Assembly (NCBI RefSeq): GCF_001667075.1
Contig: NZ_LZIL01000005.1
Span: forward strand, 62,001-126,000
From: Mycobacterium sp. 852014-52450_SCH5900713
Lineage (GTDB): Bacteria; Actinomycetota; Actinomycetes; Mycobacteriales; Mycobacteriaceae
Direction: 5' to 3'
Length of the DNA: 64,000 nucleotides
The notes beneath the pieces were generated by a model that made no database searches, was not told the origin of the DNA, and saw only the letters and a program-made list of their open reading frames with translations. This document shows, in pieces, positions 18,022-25,211 of the stretch; the first letter of the stretch is position 1; every line of letters starts with the position of its first letter. The position numbers and the translations under genes are program-made.

Positions 18022-18417
18022 CTACTCGACCGCCCGCCAAAAGCGGTTCAGGATATCTGGGCTCAACTCTTCCTTGCGGAAGTAGGCCGACGCACCACAA
18101 TTCGCGGCCTCCGCAGGAAGGTCGCGGACGTCATAAGTAGACATCAACAGGACGGTTAGGTGGGGATTCGCCTCGTGGATTCGCCGGGCGGCCTCGATTC
18201 CTCCCATTCCGGGCATGTGAATGTCCATCAGCACAATGCCGTGGCATTCACCGCGCAGGACCTCGATCGCAGACTCACCAGTCTCATAATCGCCGGCTAG
18301 CACGAATCCGTCTGTCGCTGAGAGCATTTCCGTAGCAGCGCGCCGGAAGCTGGCCTGATCGTCGACAACCCAAACCGGGACCTGCTCAGCGGTCATGCTC
18401 GACATTGTGGAATGCAT
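18022..18417 (-). CDS. Single-domain response regulator (receiver only)
   Basis: About 131 aa, essentially a lone receiver domain. The acidic pair WVVDDQ lies at the N-terminus, phospho-acceptor Asp in VLMDIHMPGM, Thr/Ser switch in LLMSTYD, and Lys in FRKEE. There is no DNA-binding output domain before the stop. Such proteins relay phosphate or act by protein contact. Starts at 18396 (MTAEQ) or 18405 are equally possible; 18417 has GGCGGA nearby. It lies between a LuxR regulator and the histidine kinase, so it may tune flow between them. Confidence 0.75.
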   Translation of the reverse strand: MHSTMSSMTAEQVPVWVVDDQASFRRAATEMLSATDGFVLAGDYETGESAIEVLRGECHGIVLMDIHMPGMGGIEAARRIHEANPHLTVLLMSTYDVRDLPAEAANCGASAYFRKEELSPDILNRFWRAVE

Positions 18418-18434
18418 TGTCCGCCTGTCACCAG

Positions 18435-18448
18435 GGTGTACACACCAC
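18435..18448. promoter_or_regulatory. GGTGTACACACCAC motif, copy 1
   Basis: This 14-bp sequence contains the palindrome GTGTACAC and recurs identically at 19280-19293. Here it lies just upstream of the receiver-only regulator, in the gap after the LuxR regulator gene. Identical copies ahead of both regulator genes suggest a binding site for the LuxR regulator itself (autoregulation). The function is inferred. Confidence 0.5.
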
Positions 18449-18466
18449 TTTTGTCCACAACCTGCC

Positions 18467-19150
18467 CTAAGCGGACGCGGCGTCACCGGCGTCCCCAAGA
18501 AACAAAAGCACCGCCTTCACGCGCCGATCCACCGTGTCGTCTCCGGTCAAGCCGAGCTTGGCAAAAATCGCGTTGATGTGCTTTTCCACCGCGCGCTGAG
18601 ACAACACGAGCCGTTCTGCCACCGCACGGTTGCTGCTGCCACTAGCGAGTTCGGCAAGAACCTGGCGTTCCCGAGGCGTCAACCGGTTGACCACTGAAGC
18701 TGAGCTTGGCTTTGCCAACAACGCCTCGACCACAATCGGATCCAGGACCGTCCCGCCTGATGCGACCTCACGGACGGCATCGCTTAGCTGATCGAAGTTT
18801 GCGATGCGTTCCTTCAGGAGGTATCCGCGGGCGCCAGTGCCCCCCTCCAGTAATCCGGCCGCGTACTCGGGTTGGGCGTATTGCGACAACACGATCACCC
18901 CTGTGTCCGGGTGTGCGGTCCGCAACCAGTGGGCGAGGCGAATTCCCTCATCAGTCGACGTGGGCGGCATGCGCACGTCGGTCACCAACAATGCCGGCTG
19001 GTGTCGATTGAGGAGTTCGATCGCGGAGTCGTAATCCACGCCCTCACCGACCACGACCACGTCGGGATTCGTTGACAGGGCTCGGCAGACACTGTCTCGG
19101 ATCAGCAAAGAGTCTTCAGCGACCACTATCGAAATCTTTGCGTCTGCCAT
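18467..19150 (-). CDS. LuxR/NarL family response regulator
   Basis: A 227-aa two-domain regulator. The receiver has SIVVAEDSLL, phospho-Asp in LLVTDVRMPP (near 56), VLSQYAQ and LLKERI. A LuxR helix-turn-helix from about residue 160 follows (LTPRERQVLAELASGSSNRAVAE, then AVEKHINAIFAKL). ATG 19150 is preferred over 19159 because MADAKIS aligns with family starts. It is first in a cluster with a receiver-only protein and a NarL-type kinase, its likely partner. It faces a divergent secreted-protein gene with a shared palindromic motif between. Confidence 0.9.
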   Translation of the reverse strand: MADAKISIVVAEDSLLIRDSVCRALSTNPDVVVVGEGVDYDSAIELLNRHQPALLVTDVRMPPTSTDEGIRLAHWLRTAHPDTGVIVLSQYAQPEYAAGLLEGGTGARGYLLKERIANFDQLSDAVREVASGGTVLDPIVVEALLAKPSSASVVNRLTPRERQVLAELASGSSNRAVAERLVLSQRAVEKHINAIFAKLGLTGDDTVDRRVKAVLLFLGDAGDAASA

Positions 19151-19279
19151 GACTACCACCGCATCTCGGTCTCACAGTGACATGTTTATTGGCTCGTATG
19201 ACTGTAAACGCCGTCCCAGCCGCGTGGGGCCGCTTTTGGCAGGTCGAGCTGACCACCGCACCGGCCTCACCTCTGAACT

Positions 19280-19293
19280 GGTGTACACACCAC
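19280..19293. promoter_or_regulatory. GGTGTACACACCAC motif, copy 2
   Basis: The second identical copy of the 14-mer at 18435-18448, here in the 271-bp divergent region between the LuxR regulator and a small secreted-protein gene (start 19422). Its position would allow control of both directions. It is probably a regulator-binding site, by inference from repetition and symmetry. Confidence 0.5.
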
Positions 19294-19421
19294 CTCCAGC
19301 TGTGGTGTCTGCTCCCTGGCCGGTTCTTGCTGCGCCTGATGACATTTCAGTGAGGCACTCGCAAGCGGCATAGAAGACCGCAACCCCCCAGCCGGGGCCT
19401 CAAGCCGGAAAGGAAACCACA

Positions 19422-19784
19422 ATGAAGAAGAAGTTTCTCGGCAGCCTCGCCGCATTCTCCGCAGCACTCGGCGTCGCGGCCGTAACCCCGGCGCAAGGAC
19501 ACGCCGACAGCGGCGGTATGTGGACAACCGATCAGGACATCACCTTCATAAGGTTGTGCGACAACGACGGCATCTACAGCACTGGTGGCCCTGTCGCCGA
19601 GGCGACCGCCGGCCGGGCTATTGCACAAGACCTGATTAGCGGCGTCTCCCCGCAGGCGGAGAGCGATTACCTATACGCCCACACCGGCATCACCGTCACT
19701 CGAAAAGACGCCTTCATCTTGGTTGCCGCGGCAGAGGCCGCCTACCTCGGGGGCGCCCCATCGACCGGCGTCCAAAACGCCTGA
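19422..19784 (+). CDS. DUF732-type small secreted protein
   Basis: A 120-aa exported protein: signal peptide 1-28 (KKKFLG, hydrophobic core, cleavage near GHADSGG), then a helical domain with DQDITFIRLCDNDGIYS and ARAIAQDL-like spacing typical of mycobacterial DUF732 proteins. Only one Cys is visible in the mature part, whereas many DUF732 proteins have two. An AAGCCGGAAAGGAAA ribosome site precedes ATG 19422. It is transcribed divergently from the LuxR/kinase cluster and may be a target. Function unknown. Confidence 0.7.
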   Translation: MKKKFLGSLAAFSAALGVAAVTPAQGHADSGGMWTTDQDITFIRLCDNDGIYSTGGPVAEATAGRAIAQDLISGVSPQAESDYLYAHTGITVTRKDAFILVAAAEAAYLGGAPSTGVQNA

Positions 19785-19915
19785 GGGCCTGGCCCCGGCT
19801 GATGGGGGTTCTGCCGGGGCCACCCAATCCAGGGCGAAAGCATGAGCATTCGCTCGAATCCGCTTCGCCAACATCGCACGACCGTTACCAACGGCGACAC
19901 AAGCAAGGACGAGTC

Positions 19916-20329
19916 ATGAACAGTAGCATCCCGGCCATTGCCGCCCGCTCAACGCATGAGAACCGGCCCAAAAGCATGTTCGGAAGATCAATAGCAGCAA
20001 AGCATTTGCTGAGATTTGCCACCGGTGCATTGCTAGTTATATCGGCCACCGGCACAGCGGTACCCGTATACGCAGATACGCTGCTTCGGGAAGAGGCAAA
20101 TACAGTGGGGCGGCCACTGTCGCCCAACCTCCCCTTGCCGCAATGCCCCCCAGAGACATACGAGAACTCCAGCGGGATCTGCGTGCCACGCCCGGTGCAA
20201 CCGGACCCATCGCAGCCGCAGACACCTCCGGGCAACGCGACGGCAAAGTGTCGCGATGGTTCTTGGTCATTTAGTCAGCACCGGACGGGAACATGTTCAG
20301 GGCATGGGGGCGTCGCTCAATGGCTTTGA
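19916..20329 (+). CDS. Secreted protein with DUF3761 C-terminus
   Basis: A 137-aa protein: basic N-terminus, hydrophobic signal/anchor segment about residues 33-53 ending VPVYADT, then a Pro-rich linker (QPDPSQPQTPPG), and a C-terminal module CRDGSWSFSQHRTGTCSGHG with GVAQWL. This is the DUF3761 pattern with paired cysteines. ATG 19916 is chosen because the signal then begins at the expected distance. It follows the DUF732 gene on the same strand. Role unknown. Confidence 0.7.
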   Translation: MNSSIPAIAARSTHENRPKSMFGRSIAAKHLLRFATGALLVISATGTAVPVYADTLLREEANTVGRPLSPNLPLPQCPPETYENSSGICVPRPVQPDPSQPQTPPGNATAKCRDGSWSFSQHRTGTCSGHGGVAQWL

Positions 20330-20363
20330 CGCAGTGCGCGTAGTAACTCTTGGCAGAGAGCAT

Positions 20364-21104
20364 TTAGCCGGCGCCCTTGCCGTTGTCGACCCGATAGACG
20401 GCGCCGTGCACGGCGGCGGCGGCATCGCTGGCCAGGAAGGCGATCACGTTCGCGACATCGAGGGGCTGCATCATGCCGCGTGGCGAGGCGGTGCGCATGA
20501 TCAGGTCGTAGTTGGGATTGTCCGGCGCACTGAAATGTTCGATCTGCGGTGTGAGCATCCCACCCGGACATATTGCGTTGACGCGTAAGCGATCCGCGGT
20601 GTACTCCACCGCCAGGGCGCGGGTAAGTCCGATCAGGCCGTGCTTGGCCGCGCAGTAGCCCGCCGAGTACGCCTGGCCCTCGACACCGGCGATGGAGCCG
20701 ACGTTGACGATGTTGCCGCCCCGCTCCAGCAGGTGCGGCAGCGCGGCCCGGCACAGGTAGAACGGCCCGTTCAGATTCACCGCAAGATCGTGCGCCCAGT
20801 CCTCATCGGCCATTGACTCCGTCCGACGCATCTGGTGGTGGCCGGCGACGTTGACCAGGACGTCGAGTCCGCCCAACTCGCGCACGCACTGCTCGACCGC
20901 ATCGCGGCAGGCCTGCGCAGAGGAAACGTCGACTGACGCGTAGGAACCATCTTGGCCGTCGGCGAATACCTCGGCCAAACGTGCGGTATCGCGGCCAATA
21001 CCGAAAACCGTTGCGCCCTCGCGGGAGAACAGCCGAGCCGTCTCGGCGCCGAGGCCCGACGACGCTCCGGTCACCAGGGCGACCTTGCCCTCCAGCGTTG
21101 ACAT
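20364..21104 (-). CDS. SDR family oxidoreductase
   Basis: A 246-aa classical SDR. TGASSGLGAET is near residue 14, DVLVNVAGHH near 83, Ser in VNVGSIAGV near 138, and the catalytic YCAAK near 151-155, followed by PGGMLTP. All catalytic residues are intact; the reaction is NAD(P)-dependent alcohol/ketone interconversion with unknown substrate. It may be co-transcribed with the small membrane-protein gene just upstream on the same strand. Confidence 0.88.
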   Translation of the reverse strand: MSTLEGKVALVTGASSGLGAETARLFSREGATVFGIGRDTARLAEVFADGQDGSYASVDVSSAQACRDAVEQCVRELGGLDVLVNVAGHHQMRRTESMADEDWAHDLAVNLNGPFYLCRAALPHLLERGGNIVNVGSIAGVEGQAYSAGYCAAKHGLIGLTRALAVEYTADRLRVNAICPGGMLTPQIEHFSAPDNPNYDLIMRTASPRGMMQPLDVANVIAFLASDAAAAVHGAVYRVDNGKGAG

Positions 21105-21119
21105 ATCAGTCCGTCTCGC

Positions 21120-21362
21120 TCAATACCGCATCCGAGCAACGCCACCCCGCAGCAGCCCGAGGGGAGCAACAAATCTTGGCCCCCACAAGGTCATTGCCCG
21201 GCGCGCGGTTAACAACACGAGCAGACTGATCGCGAGCCGCCCCAGGGCCACCCTGCTCGTTCGCCTTCTCCAGCTTGGCGGCCTCGCCCCCGCGCGTCGG
21301 CCGAAGTAATAGCCGACACACATCGCCACCGTCAACGCGGCGACTGCCGCGAGCACCGTCAT
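21120..21362 (-). CDS. Small membrane protein
   Basis: An 80-aa protein with an N-terminal transmembrane helix (TVLAAVAALTVAMCVGYYFG), a basic Ser/Arg linker, and a second hydrophobic segment (RLAISLLVLLTARR). The basic linker predicts a cytoplasmic loop. It lies 15 bp upstream of the SDR gene on the same strand. No family recognised; the call rests on composition and context. Confidence 0.5.
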   Translation of the reverse strand: MTVLAAVAALTVAMCVGYYFGRRAGARPPSWRRRTSRVALGRLAISLLVLLTARRAMTLWGPRFVAPLGLLRGGVARMRY

Positions 21363-21448
21363 GATGATGAGCGTTGTGCGTCACCGTCGCGGCGCGATCA
21401 CGCGCGGGATACACCTTGGCCAAGATGAGGCCAGGGCCGGGTCCGCCG

Positions 21449-21643
21449 CTATTCGGTCTCGCTGATGACATGAACGGCGACATAGCCGATGGGGATGCCG
21501 GTCCAGGTCGCAATGCATTCGCGCGCCGCCAGTTCCACCGCACCCCGGCGGCCGGTCCGCGTGATCCTGCTGATCTCGGGAATCCGGATAATCCACCCGT
21601 CAGCGTCACGCGTGATTTCGATATCGAAGCACTGGCCGACCAT
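21449..21643 (-). CDS. HicB-like small protein
   Basis: A 64-aa protein whose pattern FDIEITRDADGWIIRIPEI followed by GAVELAARECIATWTG is like the degenerate RNase H-fold HicB/antitoxin-type proteins common in mycobacteria. ATG 21643 gives the compact domain; the frame continues to 21778 with a basic, unlikely extension. No HicA-like toxin lies beside it, so an orphan role is likely. Confidence 0.5.
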   Translation of the reverse strand: MVGQCFDIEITRDADGWIIRIPEISRITRTGRRGAVELAARECIATWTGIPIGYVAVHVISETE

Positions 21644-21856
21644 GGGGCACTTCACACGGGGAGCGGCCCGATGTGCACGGGCGCTGCGCAGTGACTGTCG
21701 GCGCAGCAGGGTGGGCTGAATGGGCATGGCTGCTTTCGGAGAGTCGCAATCAGAACCGCGGGCAAGAGTAATGCGCATTCAGACGAAAACCTAATCGGCC
21801 AGTCAGACTGGCACGCAACCGATGCGCACTCTCCACCAAGCCGTCGCCGGCACTTA

Positions 21857-22199
21857 ATGTTTGTGCTTATGCGACTGGTCCAGGCGCCTGAACTCGCGGC
21901 GAGTGCCGTGTCCGCGTTGATAATCGGCAGTCTTGCCGCCCCGTCGGCGCATGCGGACGGCGGCTATGGGCCCGGCTCCTACGCGGTACCCGCCCAACTC
22001 CCCTATGGCACCTACGTCGCCCACGCCGAACCCGGCGACTACCGAGCGGCCTGTGTCTTCACCACGTGGACCAGCGATGGAAGACTGATCAACTCCGACA
22101 GCGGGATCCAAACTACCCCGGTCACAGCGGACCTCTCGGCACCCCGCGGTGGCGAAGTTCATTACCCACGGCTGCACACCGTGGACGAAGGTCGGATGA
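21857..22199 (+). pseudogene. Small secreted protein gene with a C-terminal frameshift
   Basis: The first roughly 95 codons encode a signal peptide (ending APSAHADGG) and a compact domain (YGTYVAHAEPGDYRAACVF, then TTWTSDGRLINSD). At the CCCC run near 22142-22145 the frame slips. In the +1 frame the sequence continues as AVAKFITHGCTPWTKVG and stops at 22197-22199, supplying a second Cys and a natural end. The unshifted frame instead runs on to 22321 as Arg-rich sequence antisense to the marR gene. A one-base insertion is the simplest explanation. Confidence 0.6.
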
Positions 22200-22201
22200 G
22201 A

Positions 22202-22687
22202 TCAGCGCCGGCGTTTGCGCGAGGCGGCCGAGCGCGCGGGTCGAGCACGCATGTGATCCCGGGCGCGACCCATGATGTCGCCGAGCGCGCGCACGTCCTC
22301 GCCGGAAAGCGCATCGAATAGCAGGTCGCGAACAACGTCGATATGGCCCGGTAGGACTTTGGCGAGCCGCGCGTGGCCGGCCTCCGTGATGCGGACGACC
22401 GTGGCGCGCTGGTCAGCGTCGCTGGCTCCGCGATCGATGAGGCCCGCATCCTCCAACAGACCCGCCTGATGGGTCAGACCGCTGCGGCTGTAGACCACGC
22501 CGTCGGCCAGCTCGGTCATGGTCAACCGGCGCTGGGCATCGGCGAGTTTCGCCAAGATCTCGAACTGCACATAGCTGAGATCGCCCTCGGCCCGTAACTG
22601 TCGTTGCACGGCGTATTGCAGCAGGCTGACTCCCTCCATAAGGGCGAAGTACGTGCGCATCTGCTGGGGCTTGAGCGACTCCGTCAT
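22202..22687 (-). CDS. MarR family transcriptional regulator
   Basis: A 161-aa MarR regulator. It has helical dimerisation ends and a winged helix with LSYVQFEILAKLADAQRRLTM, the recognition region ELADGVVYSRSGLTHQ, and the wing DRGASDADQRATVVRIT. ATG 22687 is chosen because upstream bases are operator DNA. Three related palindromes lie between this gene and the divergent oxidoreductase gene, so it most likely represses itself and that neighbour. The inducer may be a quinone or electrophile, by analogy with other MarR-oxidoreductase pairs. Confidence 0.9.
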   Translation of the reverse strand: MTESLKPQQMRTYFALMEGVSLLQYAVQRQLRAEGDLSYVQFEILAKLADAQRRLTMTELADGVVYSRSGLTHQAGLLEDAGLIDRGASDADQRATVVRITEAGHARLAKVLPGHIDVVRDLLFDALSGEDVRALGDIMGRARDHMRARPARSAASRKRRR

Positions 22688-22700
22688 GCCGCGATCATAA

Positions 22701-22718
22701 TGCTTCGACTTTGAAGCA
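22701..22718. promoter_or_regulatory. MarR operator 1
   Basis: TGCTTCGACTTTGAAGCA has inverted arms TGCTTC/GAAGCA with a 6-bp centre, 13 bp upstream of the marR start codon. It matches operator 3 at both arms. The position suits autorepression. Confidence 0.65.
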
Positions 22719-22749
22719 ATGTGGCCGTTGTCACTCCTCCGTCCGGAAT

Positions 22750-22767
22750 CGCTTTGACTTCGAAACA
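22750..22767. promoter_or_regulatory. MarR operator 2 (degenerate)
   Basis: CGCTTTGACTTCGAAACA matches the strong operator 3 at most positions (arms CGCTTTGA/TCGAAACA) and lies between the other two sites. It is probably a weaker site in the same array. Confidence 0.5.
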
Positions 22768-22785
22768 AGTTATGCCGACTGCAAC

Positions 22786-22803
22786 TGCTTCGATCTCGAA
22801 GCA
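22786..22803. promoter_or_regulatory. MarR operator 3 (perfect palindrome)
   Basis: TGCTTCGATCTCGAAGCA is a palindrome with 8-bp arms and a 2-bp centre, 19 bp before the oxidoreductase ATG and overlapping its probable promoter or leader. It is the best-conserved of the three sites. Confidence 0.7.
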
Positions 22804-22822
22804 CCTACGAATGGAGGAGATC

Positions 22823-23764
22823 ATGAAGGCTGTGCAGTATCACCGTTACGGCGGAAGCGACGTTCTGCGGTATGAGGAGGTTCAGCGGCCGGTGCCCGGC
22901 CCGGGCCAGGTCCTGGTGCAGGTGGCCGCCACCTCGTTCAACCCCGTCGATGCCGGCATCCGCGGCGGCTACCTGTCCGAGGTGTACGCCATCTCCTTCC
23001 CGCACACCCCGGGCGTCGACGTTGCCGGCACCATCGCCGGGCTCGGCGAGGGGGTGACCGGCTGGAAGGTTGGCGACGCCGTCGTCGGGATGCTTCCGCT
23101 GGATGCCCCCGGCGCTGCCGCCGAGTACGCGCTCGCACCGGCCGAGGTGCTGACCGCCGCGCCGAAGTCGGTGCCGCTGGCCGATGCCTCCGCGCTGCCG
23201 ACCGTCGGCTTGACCGCGTGGCAGGCGTTGCTCGAAATCGCCGAACTCCGGGCGGGCCAGTCGGTGCTGGTCAACGGGGCGGGTGGAGCGGTCGGCGGCT
23301 ACGCGGTTCAACTGGCCAAGCAGGCCGGAGCCGTCGTCACCGCGACCGCCTCGGCCCGCAGCGAGAACCGCCTGCGGCGCCACGGGGCCGACCAAATCAT
23401 CGACTACATCGACTACGCGGCCACCCCGCTCGCCGTCGCCGGGCAGCCCTTCGACGTGGTGCTGAATCTGGTCAGTACCGCACCGGAGCAGACCGCGGCC
23501 CTCGTCGGTCTGGTCGCCGACGGTGGGTTTTATCTCGGCACCATGACGTCGGGAGAGGAGGACCCGGCGCGGCGGGTGCGGGCGCAGCGCGTTTTCGTCC
23601 GCAGCGACGCCGCGCAGCAGGGAGAACTCGTCAGCCGGGTCGATGCCGGACAACTGGTGATCGACGTCGCCGACCGCCGCTCGCTGACCGACGCGGCAGC
23701 CGTGCACGATGACTCCGACGCCAATCGCCTGCCGGGAAAGACGATCCTGGTTCCTGGGCTGTGA
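22823..23764 (+). CDS. NADP-dependent quinone oxidoreductase-type (MDR) enzyme
   Basis: A 313-aa zinc-independent medium-chain reductase. It has an N-terminal GroES-like domain (KAVQYHRYGGSDVLRYEEV, then PGVDVAGTIAGLG) and a Rossmann domain with NGAGGAVGGYAVQLAK near 150. No catalytic-zinc cysteines are seen, consistent with the QOR branch that reduces quinones or enones with NADPH. GGAGGA precedes ATG 22823. The promoter carries MarR sites and the gene is divergent from marR. Confidence 0.9.
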   Translation: MKAVQYHRYGGSDVLRYEEVQRPVPGPGQVLVQVAATSFNPVDAGIRGGYLSEVYAISFPHTPGVDVAGTIAGLGEGVTGWKVGDAVVGMLPLDAPGAAAEYALAPAEVLTAAPKSVPLADASALPTVGLTAWQALLEIAELRAGQSVLVNGAGGAVGGYAVQLAKQAGAVVTATASARSENRLRRHGADQIIDYIDYAATPLAVAGQPFDVVLNLVSTAPEQTAALVGLVADGGFYLGTMTSGEEDPARRVRAQRVFVRSDAAQQGELVSRVDAGQLVIDVADRRSLTDAAAVHDDSDANRLPGKTILVPGL

Positions 23765-23804
23765 GGTTCGGCCGATCGGGCGCGATAGCGAATGTCCGCC
23801 CTCG

Positions 23805-25019
23805 CTATCCCGCTCGGCTCGGCGGAAACTCGGCTCGCTTCTCGATGGCATCGCGGTAGGCATAAACCCGGCCGGCGACGGTCCCGAGCACCGCGATGGT
23901 GTGACCGCCGCGCCCGTACGCGGCGACGAACTCCCACGAGCGGGGATCGCCTTCGATGATTTCGACGGAGTCGTAATCGGTTGGCACGCCCAGCATCTGC
24001 AGCTTGACATCATATTGATCGGACCAGAAGTACGGCGCCTCGTCATTGGGTTCAGCGTCCTGCGGCCCGGCCAGCAGGGTCCGGGCGGCGGCCGCACCCT
24101 GGCGGCCGGCGTCCTCCCAGTGCTCGGTACGCAGGTGCCGCTCGTACAGCGGGTGCCACCAGCGCGCGACGTCACCGGCCGCAACAACCGGGACGTCCGC
24201 AGTGCTGCCGTCGGCGACACCGCAGGCGTCACAGATCACCCCGTCGTCGACGCGCAATCCGGAGCCGTCCAGCCAGTCGGTGGCCGGGGTGACGCCGAGT
24301 CCGACGATGACGAGGTCGGCCGCAACCTGCGAGCCGTCGGTGAGCCGAACACCCTCCACCCGACCGTCGCCCACGAATCCGTCGACGCCCACGCCCACCC
24401 GCAGGTCCACGCCGCGTTGCCGGTGCAGGTCGGCCCAGCGCGACGCCAGCTCCTCACCCAGCGCGGAAACCATTGGGCTGCTAGCCTTTTCGATCAGCAC
24501 CACGTCCAAATCCATTGACCGGCAACTCGCGGCGACCTCGGCACCGATGAACCCGCCGCCGACGACCACCACCCGCGGCCGCGAACCCAGCCGGTCCCGG
24601 ATTGCCAGGCAGTCCTCCACCGTGCGCAGCAGCAGCACCCCGTCGGGAACCGAACCGCCCGGCCATTCGCGTGGCACCGCACCGCTGGCGATCACCAGCC
24701 CATCGAACGGCAAGGCAAGTTCTTCGCCGTCGTCGCGCACGTGAATGGTGCGCGAGGACATGTCCAACTTAAGGGCCGATGCGCCACGCAAGACCCGCGC
24801 TTCCATGTCGAATTGCGGCGCCAGATCGACGCCGGCCCGGTGCACCTTGCCGGTCAACAACTTCTTCGACAACGGCGGGCGATGGTAGGGGGCGTGCCGC
24901 TCAGCACCAACGATCGTCAGGGCACCGTCATAGCCTTCCTGCCGCAGCGTCTCGGCCGCACTCGTGCCCGCGACGCCGGCACCGACAACGACAACTTCTT
25001 TCAGCTGGCGACTCGGCAT
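23805..25019 (-). CDS. FAD-dependent ferredoxin reductase
   Basis: A 404-aa reductase of the rubredoxin/putidaredoxin-reductase type. The FAD Rossmann motif VVGAGVAGTSAA is near residue 11, RPPLSK near 48, the NADH motif VVVGGGFIGAEVA near 150, a second FAD motif VVAAGDVARWW near 270, and a C-terminal reductase domain. It transfers electrons from NAD(P)H to the adjacent ferredoxin. It lies 3 bp after the ferredoxin gene in a three-gene operon with a diiron-type protein. Confidence 0.92.
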   Translation of the reverse strand: MPSRQLKEVVVVGAGVAGTSAAETLRQEGYDGALTIVGAERHAPYHRPPLSKKLLTGKVHRAGVDLAPQFDMEARVLRGASALKLDMSSRTIHVRDDGEELALPFDGLVIASGAVPREWPGGSVPDGVLLLRTVEDCLAIRDRLGSRPRVVVVGGGFIGAEVAASCRSMDLDVVLIEKASSPMVSALGEELASRWADLHRQRGVDLRVGVGVDGFVGDGRVEGVRLTDGSQVAADLVIVGLGVTPATDWLDGSGLRVDDGVICDACGVADGSTADVPVVAAGDVARWWHPLYERHLRTEHWEDAGRQGAAAARTLLAGPQDAEPNDEAPYFWSDQYDVKLQMLGVPTDYDSVEIIEGDPRSWEFVAAYGRGGHTIAVLGTVAGRVYAYRDAIEKRAEFPPSRAG

Positions 25020-25022
25020 TGC

Positions 25023-25211
25023 TCAGCCCTTCACCGTGATCGCCTGCGTCGGACAAGACACCTCGGCGCCGATCAACTGCTGGCGCAGCTCCTCCGGCGG
25101 CTCGTCCTGCAGCACGTGCAGACCGTCCTCGCGCACGTCGAACACCTCGTGGCAGATGCTCATGCACACGCCGTTGCCATCGCAGGTGTCGAGATCCACC
25201 GAAACCTTCAT
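25023..25211 (-). CDS. Single-cluster ferredoxin
   Basis: A 62-aa ferredoxin. DTCDGNGVC gives cluster cysteines at 10 and 16 with Asn at 13 where a [4Fe-4S] protein would have Cys, and SCPTQAI supplies the third. This is the variant pattern of mycobacterial P450-type ferredoxins, usually [3Fe-4S]. An extra Cys at 20 (MSIC) is notable. It overlaps the upstream diiron-protein gene by 4 bp (ATGA) and is followed by its reductase, so the three proteins should be made together. Confidence 0.92.
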   Translation of the reverse strand: MKVSVDLDTCDGNGVCMSICHEVFDVREDGLHVLQDEPPEELRQQLIGAEVSCPTQAITVKG

